A stretch of 5,704 nucleotides of DNA from Gemmatimonadota bacterium (GCA_026706505.1 JAPOYQ010000341.1:1-5704); one strand, 5' to 3'; shown: positions 1-5,527, numbered from the stretch's first letter. The notes: generated by a model not told the origin, from the sequence alone. Numbers and translations are program-made.

Positions 1-1
1 C

Positions 2-82
2 GAGGCCCTGTGCAATGGGCTGTGGCTGGTCATCGACTACTTCACTGGCAAGATCGGCAACGCTGTCTTCATTCTGGGGTAA
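2..82 (+). CDS. C-terminal fragment of an unidentified upstream protein (5' end outside window)
   Basis: An open frame enters from the left edge and ends at TAA (80-82), giving 26 residues that finish in IDYFTGKIGNAVFILG. The tail is hydrophobic, with glycine spaced among aromatic and aliphatic residues. Small envelope lipoproteins and PEGA-type proteins often end in a Gly-rich hydrophobic stretch with a 'D-x-x-TG' element, and IDYFTGKIG loosely recalls this. The resemblance is too short to support a family call. It ends 49 nt before the next gene. A promoter-like sequence lies between them, so it may belong to a separate transcription unit. That the frame is coding is inferred only from its being open to the edge and from the spacing. 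Confidence 0.45.
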   Translation, partial: EALCNGLWLVIDYFTGKIGNAVFILG

Positions 83-93
83 CCCTATACTCC

Positions 94-122
94 TTGACAT
101 TGCGGGAGGGTAGAGCTATCTC
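94..122 (+). promoter_or_regulatory. Candidate sigma70-type promoter for the lipoprotein/TPR unit
   Basis: A perfect -35 hexamer TTGACA (94-99) is followed after exactly 17 bp by TATCTC (117-122), a weak -10 that keeps the TAT half. The predicted transcription start would be about 128-130, only a few bases before the ATG at 132, so the mRNA would be nearly leaderless. The -35 match and spacing are seen directly. Activity is inferred. Confidence 0.45.
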
Positions 123-131
123 TTTTGCGCT

Positions 132-1421
132 ATGAATAGACTCTTTTTCTGCCTCGCCACAGCGCTCGTCGCCTGCGTTGGCCCCTTCGCCGGTAAGAAG
201 GTTCCGCCCTGGCTTGCGGATCCTCCCGTGCTCAAAGTGACCTTCTCCAGTGAGGAGGCTGCCGCGCACTTGGTCTGGCACCCAGTATCTTCATCAGGCT
301 TTCTCTACGGTGAAATCCAGCGCGCCGCAGGGAGCGAGTTCGCGGCCATAGCGCGCGTGGAATCCGCGGCCGACACCACCTATACAGACGTCGGCCTGTT
401 GGCCAACGCGCAGTACAGCTACCGGATCGTCAGCTTCTACGGCGAGGATGAGACCGTACACGAGCTAATCAGCACGACGGCCACAGGCGGGTTCCACCGC
501 CGCGTCGCAAGCTGGGCACTAGCCGAGGGTACGACCCCCACGCGGCTGGCCATCAGCCGCAACGGCACGGTCTTTGTCGTCGGCGCGGGCAGGGGGCGCG
601 TCGAGCGCTTTGACCGCACGGGCCGCTCCTTAGACGCATGGGTCTATACTACTGAGCCACTGGCCTGTATGGAAACGAGCGCATTGGACGGGCCAGCACT
701 GGCCCTCGATGACGAAGATCATCTCTACGTGGTGTACAACCTGCACCGCCCAAGCCAGAAGCCAGAGGCCTTTTGGGCAAAATTCGCCCCAGACGGTCGG
801 CTGCTGTGGACGCGTCCGCTAGCCGGGCTGTTCGCCCGCCACATCGTCGTCGATAGCGATGCCATCTACGTCGAAAGCATCAGCCAATTGCAGCTATTCG
901 ACCAAGCAGGCGAGCAGCAGATCCAGTACGCCATCCCAGCCCTGCTGGTGGCTAGTCTGCGACTTTGGCAAGGGCGCTTCGCCGCGCTGATCGAGCCATT
1001 GGCCCTGCGCGCTGATGACTGGCAGTCACCCCGCCTAGTCGTGTACGACGACCCGCAGCGCGCCACGGCCAGCCGCGTCATTGGCCGCGATCCCAAATCG
1101 CATCAGGACCGCGGCAACGGGCTTTTGTTGCGGCCCACCGATTTTGCCGTCGATGAAGCCGCCGACCGCGCTTTCGTGGTCAATGCCGGCCACAGCCGCA
1201 TCGAGGTGTTCCAGCGAGGGCACTACCTGACGCGCTGGGGCGAAGAGGGCGAAGAGGACGATCAGTTCCGCTTCACAGGCCGCATCCAAGTTGTCGTCGA
1301 TATGGCTACTGGCCAAGAGGACGAGCGCGAGGTCGTAGCCGGCGGCATCGCCCGCGATGCCGAGGGATTCATTTACGTAGCCGATACGTTCAACGATCGG
1401 ATTCAGAAGTTCCAACCATGA
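132..1421 (+). CDS. Predicted lipoprotein with fibronectin-III-like domain and NHL-type beta-propeller
   Basis: The 429-residue product starts with a short signal peptide (M-N-R, then a hydrophobic run) ending in a lipobox L-V-A-C, with Cys15 as the predicted lipidated residue. Residues about 31-116 look like a fibronectin type III fold: a 'HLVWHPV' strand, a 'TYTDVGLLANAQYSYRIVSF' end and alternating beta strands. From about 130 to the end, repeated beta-propeller strands resemble NHL/6-bladed repeats. Examples are RVERFDRTGRSLDAW (156-170), LQLFDQAGEQQ (253-263), RIEVFQRGHYLTRWG (356-370) and the typical closing repeat GGIARDAEGFIYVADTFNDRIQKF (404-427, in two pieces). Such propellers usually bind proteins or ligands rather than catalyse. 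ATG132 is the only start possible after the in-frame TAG at 111-113, yet no Shine-Dalgarno sits at normal distance. It overlaps the TPR gene by ATGA, which implies coupled translation. The exact function is unknown. Domain assignment is by eye and good at the C-terminus, less certain for FnIII. Confidence 0.9.
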   Translation: MNRLFFCLATALVACVGPFAGKKVPPWLADPPVLKVTFSSEEAAAHLVWHPVSSSGFLYGEIQRAAGSEFAAIARVESAADTTYTDVGLLANAQYSYRIVSFYGEDETVHELISTTATGGFHRRVASWALAEGTTPTRLAISRNGTVFVVGAGRGRVERFDRTGRSLDAWVYTTEPLACMETSALDGPALALDDEDHLYVVYNLHRPSQKPEAFWAKFAPDGRLLWTRPLAGLFARHIVVDSDAIYVESISQLQLFDQAGEQQIQYAIPALLVASLRLWQGRFAALIEPLALRADDWQSPRLVVYDDPQRATASRVIGRDPKSHQDRGNGLLLRPTDFAVDEAADRAFVVNAGHSRIEVFQRGHYLTRWGEEGEEDDQFRFTGRIQVVVDMATGQEDEREVVAGGIARDAEGFIYVADTFNDRIQKFQP

Positions 1422-2353
1422 AGCCCGTGCTCGCATTTCTATTGCTGGCCTTGCTGTGCAGCGAGGGTCAGGCTCAGCGCCAAGACAAGCGGGCGTACAA
1501 CCTCTGGGCCAAAGAGAAAATCCGCTATCTCAACGCCAAGGTCATCATCGAACCCTACAACCCGCAGCTGCGCGTTCTCCTCGCTAACGCGTACTTTGAC
1601 GACGGACAAAAGTACGAGGCCAAAAGGCTGCTGCTCGAGGCATTGCAGCTCGACCCCAACTACGCCGAGGCACATTGCAACCTCGCGGTCATTCTCCACG
1701 TCCAAGGATACGACCGCGAAGCCGAGCACCACTACGAGGAGGCCCTGCGGCTAGATTCGCTGATGGTTGAAGCCATGGCTGGGCTGGGGACCTTGCTCTG
1801 CCGCACCGAGCGTCAGGCCGAGGGACTCGAATACCTTGAAAAAGTCATCGCGGTCCAGCCCGACCACGTCAACGCCCGCTTCAACATGGCCGTGGCGTAT
1901 CACAAGGTCGGCGACTTCAAAAAGTCCATCGAACACCTAGAGACCTTGTTGCAAGTCGATTTCACATATCGCGGTGCGCGTCGCGCCCTGGCCCGCGCTT
2001 ACTACAGCCTCGGGCTCGTGCGGCTGCAAGCCCAACAGCCCAAGTTGGCGCTCGCCGTGCTGGCCAAGGCCGTCGAGTACGAGCAAGACAACGAGAGCAT
2101 GTTCTTCGCCAAGGGCCTCGCCCACCTCGGCCTCGGCAAGCTCGTCGAGGCCGAAGCGGCCTTTAGGCAGGTCATCGCGCTGTCCGGCGATCACATCCCA
2201 GCTCTGCACAACCTCGGCATGATCTGCGAAAAGACCGAGCGCTATGCAGAAGCCATCCAATACTACGGCAGAGTCCAGCAGCTAGCCCCTCATCTAGCGA
2301 CGATCGAGGCAGTCAAACACGCCTCGTACGATGTGAATTACTTGGTCGAATGA
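1418..2353 (+). CDS. Exported TPR-repeat protein
   Basis: The 311-residue product has an N-terminal signal peptide (K2, hydrophobic core about 4-13) with a likely signal peptidase I site after GQA (residues 17-19). The Cys at 14 lacks a proper lipobox, so a soluble periplasmic protein is more likely than a lipoprotein. The remainder is almost entirely tetratricopeptide repeats of about 34 residues. They begin near 48, 82, 116, 150, 184, 225 and 259, each with the W/L-G-Y/A-A-P pattern (for example YAEAHCNLAVILHVQGYDREA, spread over 82-102, and the AL-LDP ends). Repeat five is longer, with an insertion near 200-208. TPRs form protein-binding superhelices, so an adaptor role in the envelope is inferred. 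The start overlaps the stop of the upstream lipoprotein gene (ATGA) and no strong Shine-Dalgarno is visible, which fits translational coupling. The partner may be that propeller lipoprotein, but this is only contextual. There is no catalytic domain. Confidence 0.92.
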   Translation: MKPVLAFLLLALLCSEGQAQRQDKRAYNLWAKEKIRYLNAKVIIEPYNPQLRVLLANAYFDDGQKYEAKRLLLEALQLDPNYAEAHCNLAVILHVQGYDREAEHHYEEALRLDSLMVEAMAGLGTLLCRTERQAEGLEYLEKVIAVQPDHVNARFNMAVAYHKVGDFKKSIEHLETLLQVDFTYRGARRALARAYYSLGLVRLQAQQPKLALAVLAKAVEYEQDNESMFFAKGLAHLGLGKLVEAEAAFRQVIALSGDHIPALHNLGMICEKTERYAEAIQYYGRVQQLAPHLATIEAVKHASYDVNYLVE

Positions 2354-2355
2354 GT

Positions 2356-2384
2356 TTGACTTTTGTTCAAGCAAAGCGTATCCT
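2356..2384 (+). promoter_or_regulatory. Candidate sigma70-type promoter for infA-lysK
   Basis: TTGACT (2356-2361, five of six matches) and TATCCT (2379-2384, four of six) are separated by 17 bp, starting 2 bp after the TPR stop codon. The expected transcription start is near 2391. The predicted RNA would begin almost directly at the hairpin 2396-2416. Nothing else promoter-like is visible closer to infA. The boxes are seen directly, and use as a promoter is inferred. Confidence 0.5.
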
Positions 2385-2395
2385 TAACATTCTTT

Positions 2396-2421
2396 GCAAG
2401 CCGCTCTAGCGGCTGCTTTTT
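2396..2421 (+). terminator. Terminator-like hairpin between the TPR gene and infA (terminator or leader attenuator)
   Basis: AGCCGC (2399-2404) pairs with GCGGCT (2409-2414) across a TCTA loop. GC (2396-2397) can pair with GC (2415-2416) around a bulged A, and five T follow (2417-2421). It can end transcription coming from the lipoprotein/TPR unit. It lies downstream of the candidate infA promoter, so it may also attenuate infA or protect the 5' end of its mRNA. Confidence 0.65.
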
Positions 2422-2423
2422 CC

Positions 2424-2445
2424 GTGGCGCGGACAACGCCGCCAC
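2424..2445 (+). promoter_or_regulatory. Second hairpin in the infA leader
   Basis: GTGGCG (2424-2429) is perfectly complementary to CGCCAC (2440-2445), with a 10-nt loop. No T-run follows. It lies between the terminator-like hairpin and the infA ribosome binding region, about 22 nt before the start codon. In this GC-rich sequence a 6-bp stem can arise by chance. The tandem arrangement with the preceding hairpin is what makes it worth recording. Confidence 0.3.
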
Positions 2446-2466
2446 CATCTCCTTTAGGCGAGAGCA

Positions 2467-2685
2467 ATGGCCAAAGAAGAAGCGATCGAAGTCCAAGCAG
2501 TGGTCAAAGAGGCCCTGCCCAACGGCTACTTCAAGTGCGAGATGGAAAATAACCACGAGATCATGGCCCACGTCTCCGGCAAGATGCGCAAGTACTACAT
2601 TCGCGTGCTTCCGGGCGACCAGGTCACCGTGGCCCTTTCGCCCTATGATTTGAGCCGCGGACGCATCACTTTCCGCAATCGCTGA
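2467..2685 (+). CDS. infA: Translation initiation factor IF-1
   Basis: The 72-residue protein matches IF-1 along its full length, which is the normal length of the family. Diagnostic segments are [20 protein letters not shown] at the start, the central [20 protein letters not shown] (residues 35-54), and [16 protein letters not shown] at the end. IF-1 is a single OB-fold protein that binds the ribosomal A site on the 30S subunit and assists IF-2 and IF-3 in start-codon selection. The ATG is preceded by a modest AGG/GAG ribosome-binding region (2456-2462). lysK follows after 58 nt on the same strand, so the two are probably co-transcribed. A promoter-like pair and two hairpins upstream suggest its own control region. 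Confidence 0.98.
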   Translation: MAKEEAIEVQAVVKEALPNGYFKCEMENNHEIMAHVSGKMRKYYIRVLPGDQVTVALSPYDLSRGRITFRNR

Positions 2686-2715
2686 GACGCCGCACGATCA
2701 CCCAAGCGCCGTCTC
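2684..2715 (+). other. Hairpin spanning the end of infA and the infA-lysK gap
   Basis: GAGACG (2684-2689) pairs with CGTCTC (2710-2715). After a C/C mismatch, CGC (2691-2693) pairs with GCG (2706-2708), leaving a 12-nt loop. The left arm begins within the infA TGA codon. No T-run follows, so it is not a standard intrinsic terminator. It could protect the infA 3' end or tune lysK expression. It may also be chance. Confidence 0.35.
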
Positions 2716-2743
2716 GACGAGCCTCACACCCGACGAAGGGCAC

Positions 2744-4318
2744 ATGGAGAGGAACCAGACCAATACGCATCGGGCTTGGCCCTTCCAAGAGGCGGCACAG
2801 ATCGTCAAGCAGCGCCAGCCCAGCGGGAACCGCCCGGTACTATTCGAGACCGGCTTTGGCCCCAGCGGCTTCCCCCATCTAGGTCACTTTTCCGAAGGCG
2901 TCCGCACCTCTTGGGTGCGCAATGCCTGTGAGCACCTCTACGGCCTAAAGACCCGCCTACTCTGCTTCAGCGACGACATGGACGCCCTGCGCAAGGTGCC
3001 TAGCAACTTTCCGCAGCCCGACATGCTCGCCGCCCACCTCGGCAAACCCGTACACGCCATCCCCGATCCTTTTGGTTGCTGTACGAGTTTTGGCGACTAC
3101 ATGAACGCCAAGCTGTGCGAGTTTTTCGACGCCTCTGGCTTCGACTACGAGTTCCAAAGCTCGCGTGCCGCCTACGTGTGCGGAGACTTTGACGAAGGGC
3201 TTTCGATTCTCCTAGCCAAAGCCGAAGAGGTGCGCCAAATCATCGTACCCACGCTGCGGGAACAAAACCGCCAGCACTGGTCGCCCTTCTTTCCGATTTG
3301 TCCCAATTGTGGCTCGATCATGGCCACGCGCGTCACTGCCTACCACCCCAGCCGGGGCACCGTGAGCTTCACCTGCGACCTCAATACCGGCCACTACACT
3401 GGGTGTGGAGAAAGCGGCGAGCAGTCGGTACTCAGCGGCAACGCCAAGGTGGGCTGGAAAGTCGATTGGGCACTGCGCTGGTACGCCTACGAGGTCGATT
3501 ATGAAATGTACGGCAAAGATCTCATCGACTCGGTTCGCCAGTCCTCCCGCATCGTGCGCCTGATGGGCAAGCAGCCGCCGGTCGGCTTGTGCTACGAGTT
3601 TTTTCTCGACGAGGAAGGGCGCAAGGTGGCGAGCAGCACCGGCCGCATGGGAGTGACGGTGGATGCGTGGAAAAAGTACGCGCCAATAGAATCCCTGCTC
3701 TTCTTCCTCTTCCAGAATCCCAAGCGAGCCAAGCGGCTGCACTGGGACATCGTCCCCAAGTGCGTTGACGACTATCTCGATGCGTTGCGGAACTATCCCG
3801 ATGTGGCAGAGGAGCAGCGCCTCGAGCAGGCCCTGTGGCACATCGGCGACCGCGGCGCAGTCGTGCCCGAGTACGCGTCCCAGGTCAACTTCTCGACAGT
3901 CAACAATCTGATCGCAGCACTAGGAGTGGATTCGGTCGGAGTGTTGGAGGAATATCTGGCGCGCTACGACGCGCAGGCTTCTACTTATCCGCAGGTAACA
4001 CAGGCACTGGTGGAGAAGGGTCTTAACTACTACCGAGACGTGGTGCTGCCAAACAAGCAATTTCGTCCGCCCACGGACGAGGAGCGATCACTCCTAGGGC
4101 AGTTGGCCGAGCGGCTAAGCGCGGCCAATGGGGCCACCGAGGAAGAATTGCAGGCCATACCTTTCGACTTGGCCCGCGAGGCCGAAATCCCTCCCAAGGA
4201 GTTGTTTCGGATGTTTTACGAGGTGGTACTCGGGCAGGAGCGAGGGCCGCGATTTGGGTCGCTTGTGCAGCTAGTGGGGAAGGAACAGGTGGTGAAGATG
4301 GTGCGGGAGAAAGCGTAG
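2744..4318 (+). CDS. lysK: Lysyl-tRNA synthetase, class I (archaeal-type LysRS)
   Basis: This enzyme charges tRNA-Lys with lysine using ATP. The 524-residue length is normal for class I LysRS. The N-terminus AWPFQEA (11-17) and the Rossmann segment VLFETGFGPSGFPHLGHF (32-49) carry the HIGH-type motif PHLGH at 44-48. LLCFSDDMDALRKVP (72-86) is also typical. A zinc-binding-like insertion has Cys186, Cys189, Cys211 and Cys221. The KMSKS-type loop is KVASS at 294-298, followed by TG. The C-terminal part (about 340-524) is the helical anticodon-binding region. This class is unrelated to the common class II LysS/LysU. The ATG has GAAGGG (2735-2740) only 3 nt upstream, which is closer than ideal, but no other nearby start fits the family N-terminus. 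It lies 58 nt after infA, so both are likely in one translation operon that ends at the terminator 4347-4379. The KMSKS loop is unusual in lacking the second lysine. Confidence 0.96.
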   Translation: MERNQTNTHRAWPFQEAAQIVKQRQPSGNRPVLFETGFGPSGFPHLGHFSEGVRTSWVRNACEHLYGLKTRLLCFSDDMDALRKVPSNFPQPDMLAAHLGKPVHAIPDPFGCCTSFGDYMNAKLCEFFDASGFDYEFQSSRAAYVCGDFDEGLSILLAKAEEVRQIIVPTLREQNRQHWSPFFPICPNCGSIMATRVTAYHPSRGTVSFTCDLNTGHYTGCGESGEQSVLSGNAKVGWKVDWALRWYAYEVDYEMYGKDLIDSVRQSSRIVRLMGKQPPVGLCYEFFLDEEGRKVASSTGRMGVTVDAWKKYAPIESLLFFLFQNPKRAKRLHWDIVPKCVDDYLDALRNYPDVAEEQRLEQALWHIGDRGAVVPEYASQVNFSTVNNLIAALGVDSVGVLEEYLARYDAQASTYPQVTQALVEKGLNYYRDVVLPNKQFRPPTDEERSLLGQLAERLSAANGATEEELQAIPFDLAREAEIPPKELFRMFYEVVLGQERGPRFGSLVQLVGKEQVVKMVREKA

Positions 4319-4346
4319 CGTACATAGAGACATTCGATGGAATTGC

Positions 4347-4379
4347 GAGGGTGCGGTAGGTGCCGCGCCCTCTTTTTTT
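4347..4379 (+). terminator. Strong intrinsic terminator after lysK
   Basis: GAGGGTGCGG (4347-4356) pairs with CCGCGCCCTC (4363-4372) over ten positions with a single T-G wobble. The loop is six bases and is followed by seven T (4373-4379). The wobble is a U-G pair only in the + strand RNA, and on the other strand it becomes an A-C mismatch, so this is a + strand terminator. It stops 12 nt before the next start codon. Confidence 0.9.
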
Positions 4380-4381
4380 GC

Positions 4382-4385
4382 GGAG
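4382..4385 (+). promoter_or_regulatory. Ribosome binding site that fixes the DUF72 GTG start
   Basis: GGAG lies six bases before GTG (4392). The first in-frame ATG (4425, residue 12) has no comparable Shine-Dalgarno, so the GTG start is preferred. The site lies immediately after the T-run of the lysK terminator. Confidence 0.7.
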
Positions 4386-4391
4386 CAAATC

Positions 4392-5327
4392 GTGGCAGAA
4401 CAACAAGACCTTTTTTCCGAAATTATGCCGCCGGCTAAGCCCCAGCACGTCGAGCGAATGCAGCAAGTGCAGGAGGGGCTGCCCGCGCAACTCTTTTTGG
4501 GAACGACGAGTTGGTCGAATGAGGATTGGGAAGGGCTGATCTACCCAGAAGGCTGTGCCGCGGCCGACTACATCGAGCATTATGCCAAGGTCTTCAGAAG
4601 TGTGGAGATCGACTCGACTTGGTACCGAGTGCCAACGCCAAAAGCAATAGAGGGATGGCTGCGGCGGCCGCCTCCGCACTTTCGCTTTACCGCCAAAATT
4701 CCCCGTGTGATCAGCCACGAGAAAATGCTCATGGACTGCATGGGGGAAATGGAGGAATTCCTCGACGCGATGGCCCCACTCGGCGAGCGGTTGGGGCCGC
4801 TGCTGATGCAGTTTCCATACATTGCGCGGGGACAGGACGCGCACGAAAACGAGTACGGCAGCGCGTTCATCGAACGCCTAGCGGAGTTCTTACCTCAGCT
4901 ACCTACGAGCGAGTTCCGCTTTGCGGTAGAGGTGCGCAACGGGAGCTGGCTACGGGCGGAACTGTTAGACCTGCTGCGCGAACACGGAGTGGCGCTCGTG
5001 TTGAACAACTACTACACCATGCCAAGCTTAGCGGAGACCCTCAACCGCGTCGATCCCGTAACGGCTGACTTCCTCTACGTGCGCTTTTTGGGCGACCGAA
5101 AAAAGATGGACGCCTACGTCGAGGAGCGGATTCGCCGCGGCGAGCAGGAGCGGCATTGGGACCGCCTCGTCTGGGACCGCGCCGCCGAAACCCAGCAGTG
5201 GGCGCAACAGGTGCAAGAGTTGGCACAGGCCGCACCAGAGCAGCCCGCGTACGTATTTTTCAACAACCACTACGCCGGGTACGCGCCCGGTTCACTCGGC
5301 CTTTTTGCCCAGGCGTGGAAGGAATGA
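4392..5327 (+). CDS. yecE: DUF72/YecE-family TIM-barrel protein
   Basis: The 311-residue protein carries the DUF72 signature blocks in order. They are GTTSWSNEDWEGLIYP (37-52), VEIDSTWYRVP (71-81), FRFTAKIPRVISH (97-109), GPLLMQFPY (135-143), FAVEVRNGSWL (177-187) and NNHYAGYAPG (291-300). The family adopts a TIM-barrel fold and its reaction is not established. The DUF72 core starts about 36 residues in and is preceded by a hydrophilic tail. The tail begins M-A-E-Q-Q-D-L-F, where QQDLF at 4-8 resembles the bacterial sliding-clamp-binding pentapeptide. GTG is chosen because of the GGAG Shine-Dalgarno at proper spacing. A strong terminator sits just before the gene and another after it. It is therefore probably expressed alone, from read-through or an unseen promoter. 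The symbol follows the E. coli family member and does not imply orthology. Confidence 0.93.
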   Translation: MAEQQDLFSEIMPPAKPQHVERMQQVQEGLPAQLFLGTTSWSNEDWEGLIYPEGCAAADYIEHYAKVFRSVEIDSTWYRVPTPKAIEGWLRRPPPHFRFTAKIPRVISHEKMLMDCMGEMEEFLDAMAPLGERLGPLLMQFPYIARGQDAHENEYGSAFIERLAEFLPQLPTSEFRFAVEVRNGSWLRAELLDLLREHGVALVLNNYYTMPSLAETLNRVDPVTADFLYVRFLGDRKKMDAYVEERIRRGEQERHWDRLVWDRAAETQQWAQQVQELAQAAPEQPAYVFFNNHYAGYAPGSLGLFAQAWKE

Positions 5328-5389
5328 GCGACAACTTCGACGCCGAGACGGGTTTGTCGCGGATGGCGAGTAGCCATAAGGTGAATTAG
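5324..5389 (+). CDS. Possible 21-codon ORF overlapping the DUF72 stop
   Basis: ATG at 5324 overlaps the DUF72 TGA as ATGA and runs 21 residues (MSDNFDAETG...SSHKVN) to TAG at 5387-5389. The purine-rich AAGGA directly abuts the ATG, too close for a normal ribosome binding site, although termination-reinitiation would not need one. It has no recognisable domain. It could be a small coupled peptide, a decayed gene remnant or chance, and chance is the most likely. Confidence 0.15.
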   Translation: MSDNFDAETGLSRMASSHKVN

Positions 5390-5441
5390 CGAGGACGGGA
5401 CGGGCTATACGGTTAATTAAATATTCAAACATATAATGGTG

Positions 5442-5482
5442 AAGCGGTGCGGCTCTAATAGGAGCCGCGCCGCTTGTTTTTT
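5442..5482 (+). terminator. Strong intrinsic terminator after the DUF72 gene
   Basis: AAGCGGTGCGGCTC (5442-5455) pairs with GAGCCGCGCCGCTT (5462-5475) over 14 positions with one T-G wobble. The loop is TAATAG, then G and six T (5477-5482). It separates the DUF72 gene from the GntR regulator. Its inner GGTGCGG/CCGCGCC segment is identical to that of the lysK terminator. Confidence 0.93.
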
Positions 5483-5498
5483 GCATATCATTTTTTAT

Positions 5499-5515
5499 TT
5501 GCATTTTACATGCAA
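5499..5515. promoter_or_regulatory. Perfect inverted repeat TTGCAT-N5-ATGCAA (candidate operator)
   Basis: TTGCAT (5499-5504) and ATGCAA (5510-5515) are exact inverted copies. A further TTGCAT copy lies 18 bp upstream (5481-5486). The dyad covers the candidate -35 region of the GntR gene, which would suit repressor binding. AT-rich sequence makes short palindromes common, so this is tentative. Confidence 0.35.
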
Positions 5516-5527
5516 TAGATGTATTAT
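5499..5527 (+). promoter_or_regulatory. Candidate promoter of the GntR-family gene
   Basis: TATTAT (5522-5527, five of six matches to the -10 consensus) lies 17 bp after TTGCAT (5499-5504, a weak -35). The predicted start near 5534 would give a leader of about 27 nt. That leader contains AAGGA (5548-5552), eight bases before the ATG at 5561. The surrounding 100 bases are visibly AT-rich compared with the genes. Two dyads overlap these boxes. Confidence 0.45.

Noticed and set aside
104..110. GGGAGGG as Shine-Dalgarno for the lipoprotein gene
   Set aside because: It lies 21 nt before the only possible ATG and inside the spacer of the candidate promoter, so it is too far for normal ribosome binding.
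2363..2653. Plus-strand frame starting in the infA leader and overlapping infA
   Set aside because: It is out of frame with infA, which matches IF-1 over its full length. It translates through the hairpins and has no domain.
3212..3841. Minus-strand open frame of 209 codons inside lysK
   Set aside because: It is entirely antisense to conserved LysRS codons and no domain is recognisable. Such antisense frames are common in GC-rich genes.
4023..4844. Long minus-strand open frame (273 codons) spanning the end of lysK, the terminator and the start of the DUF72 gene
   Set aside because: It lies opposite two well-recognised genes, has an Arg/Pro-rich translation without any recognisable domain, and crosses the terminator hairpin. 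It is best explained as a GC-rich shadow frame.
5412..5419. Palindrome around TTAATTAA
   Set aside because: A short AT palindrome in an AT-rich gap, with no repeat partner and no link to a promoter or gene.
5432..5437. Perfect TATAAT before the DUF72 terminator
   Set aside because: No -35-like hexamer occurs at 15-19 bp and there is no extended -10 TG. The expected transcript would run straight into the terminator at 5442-5482. It is probably chance in AT-rich DNA.
5505..5510. TTTACA as -35 of the GntR promoter
   Set aside because: It matches the consensus better than TTGCAT but is only 11 bp from TATTAT, and no other -10 lies at usable spacing.
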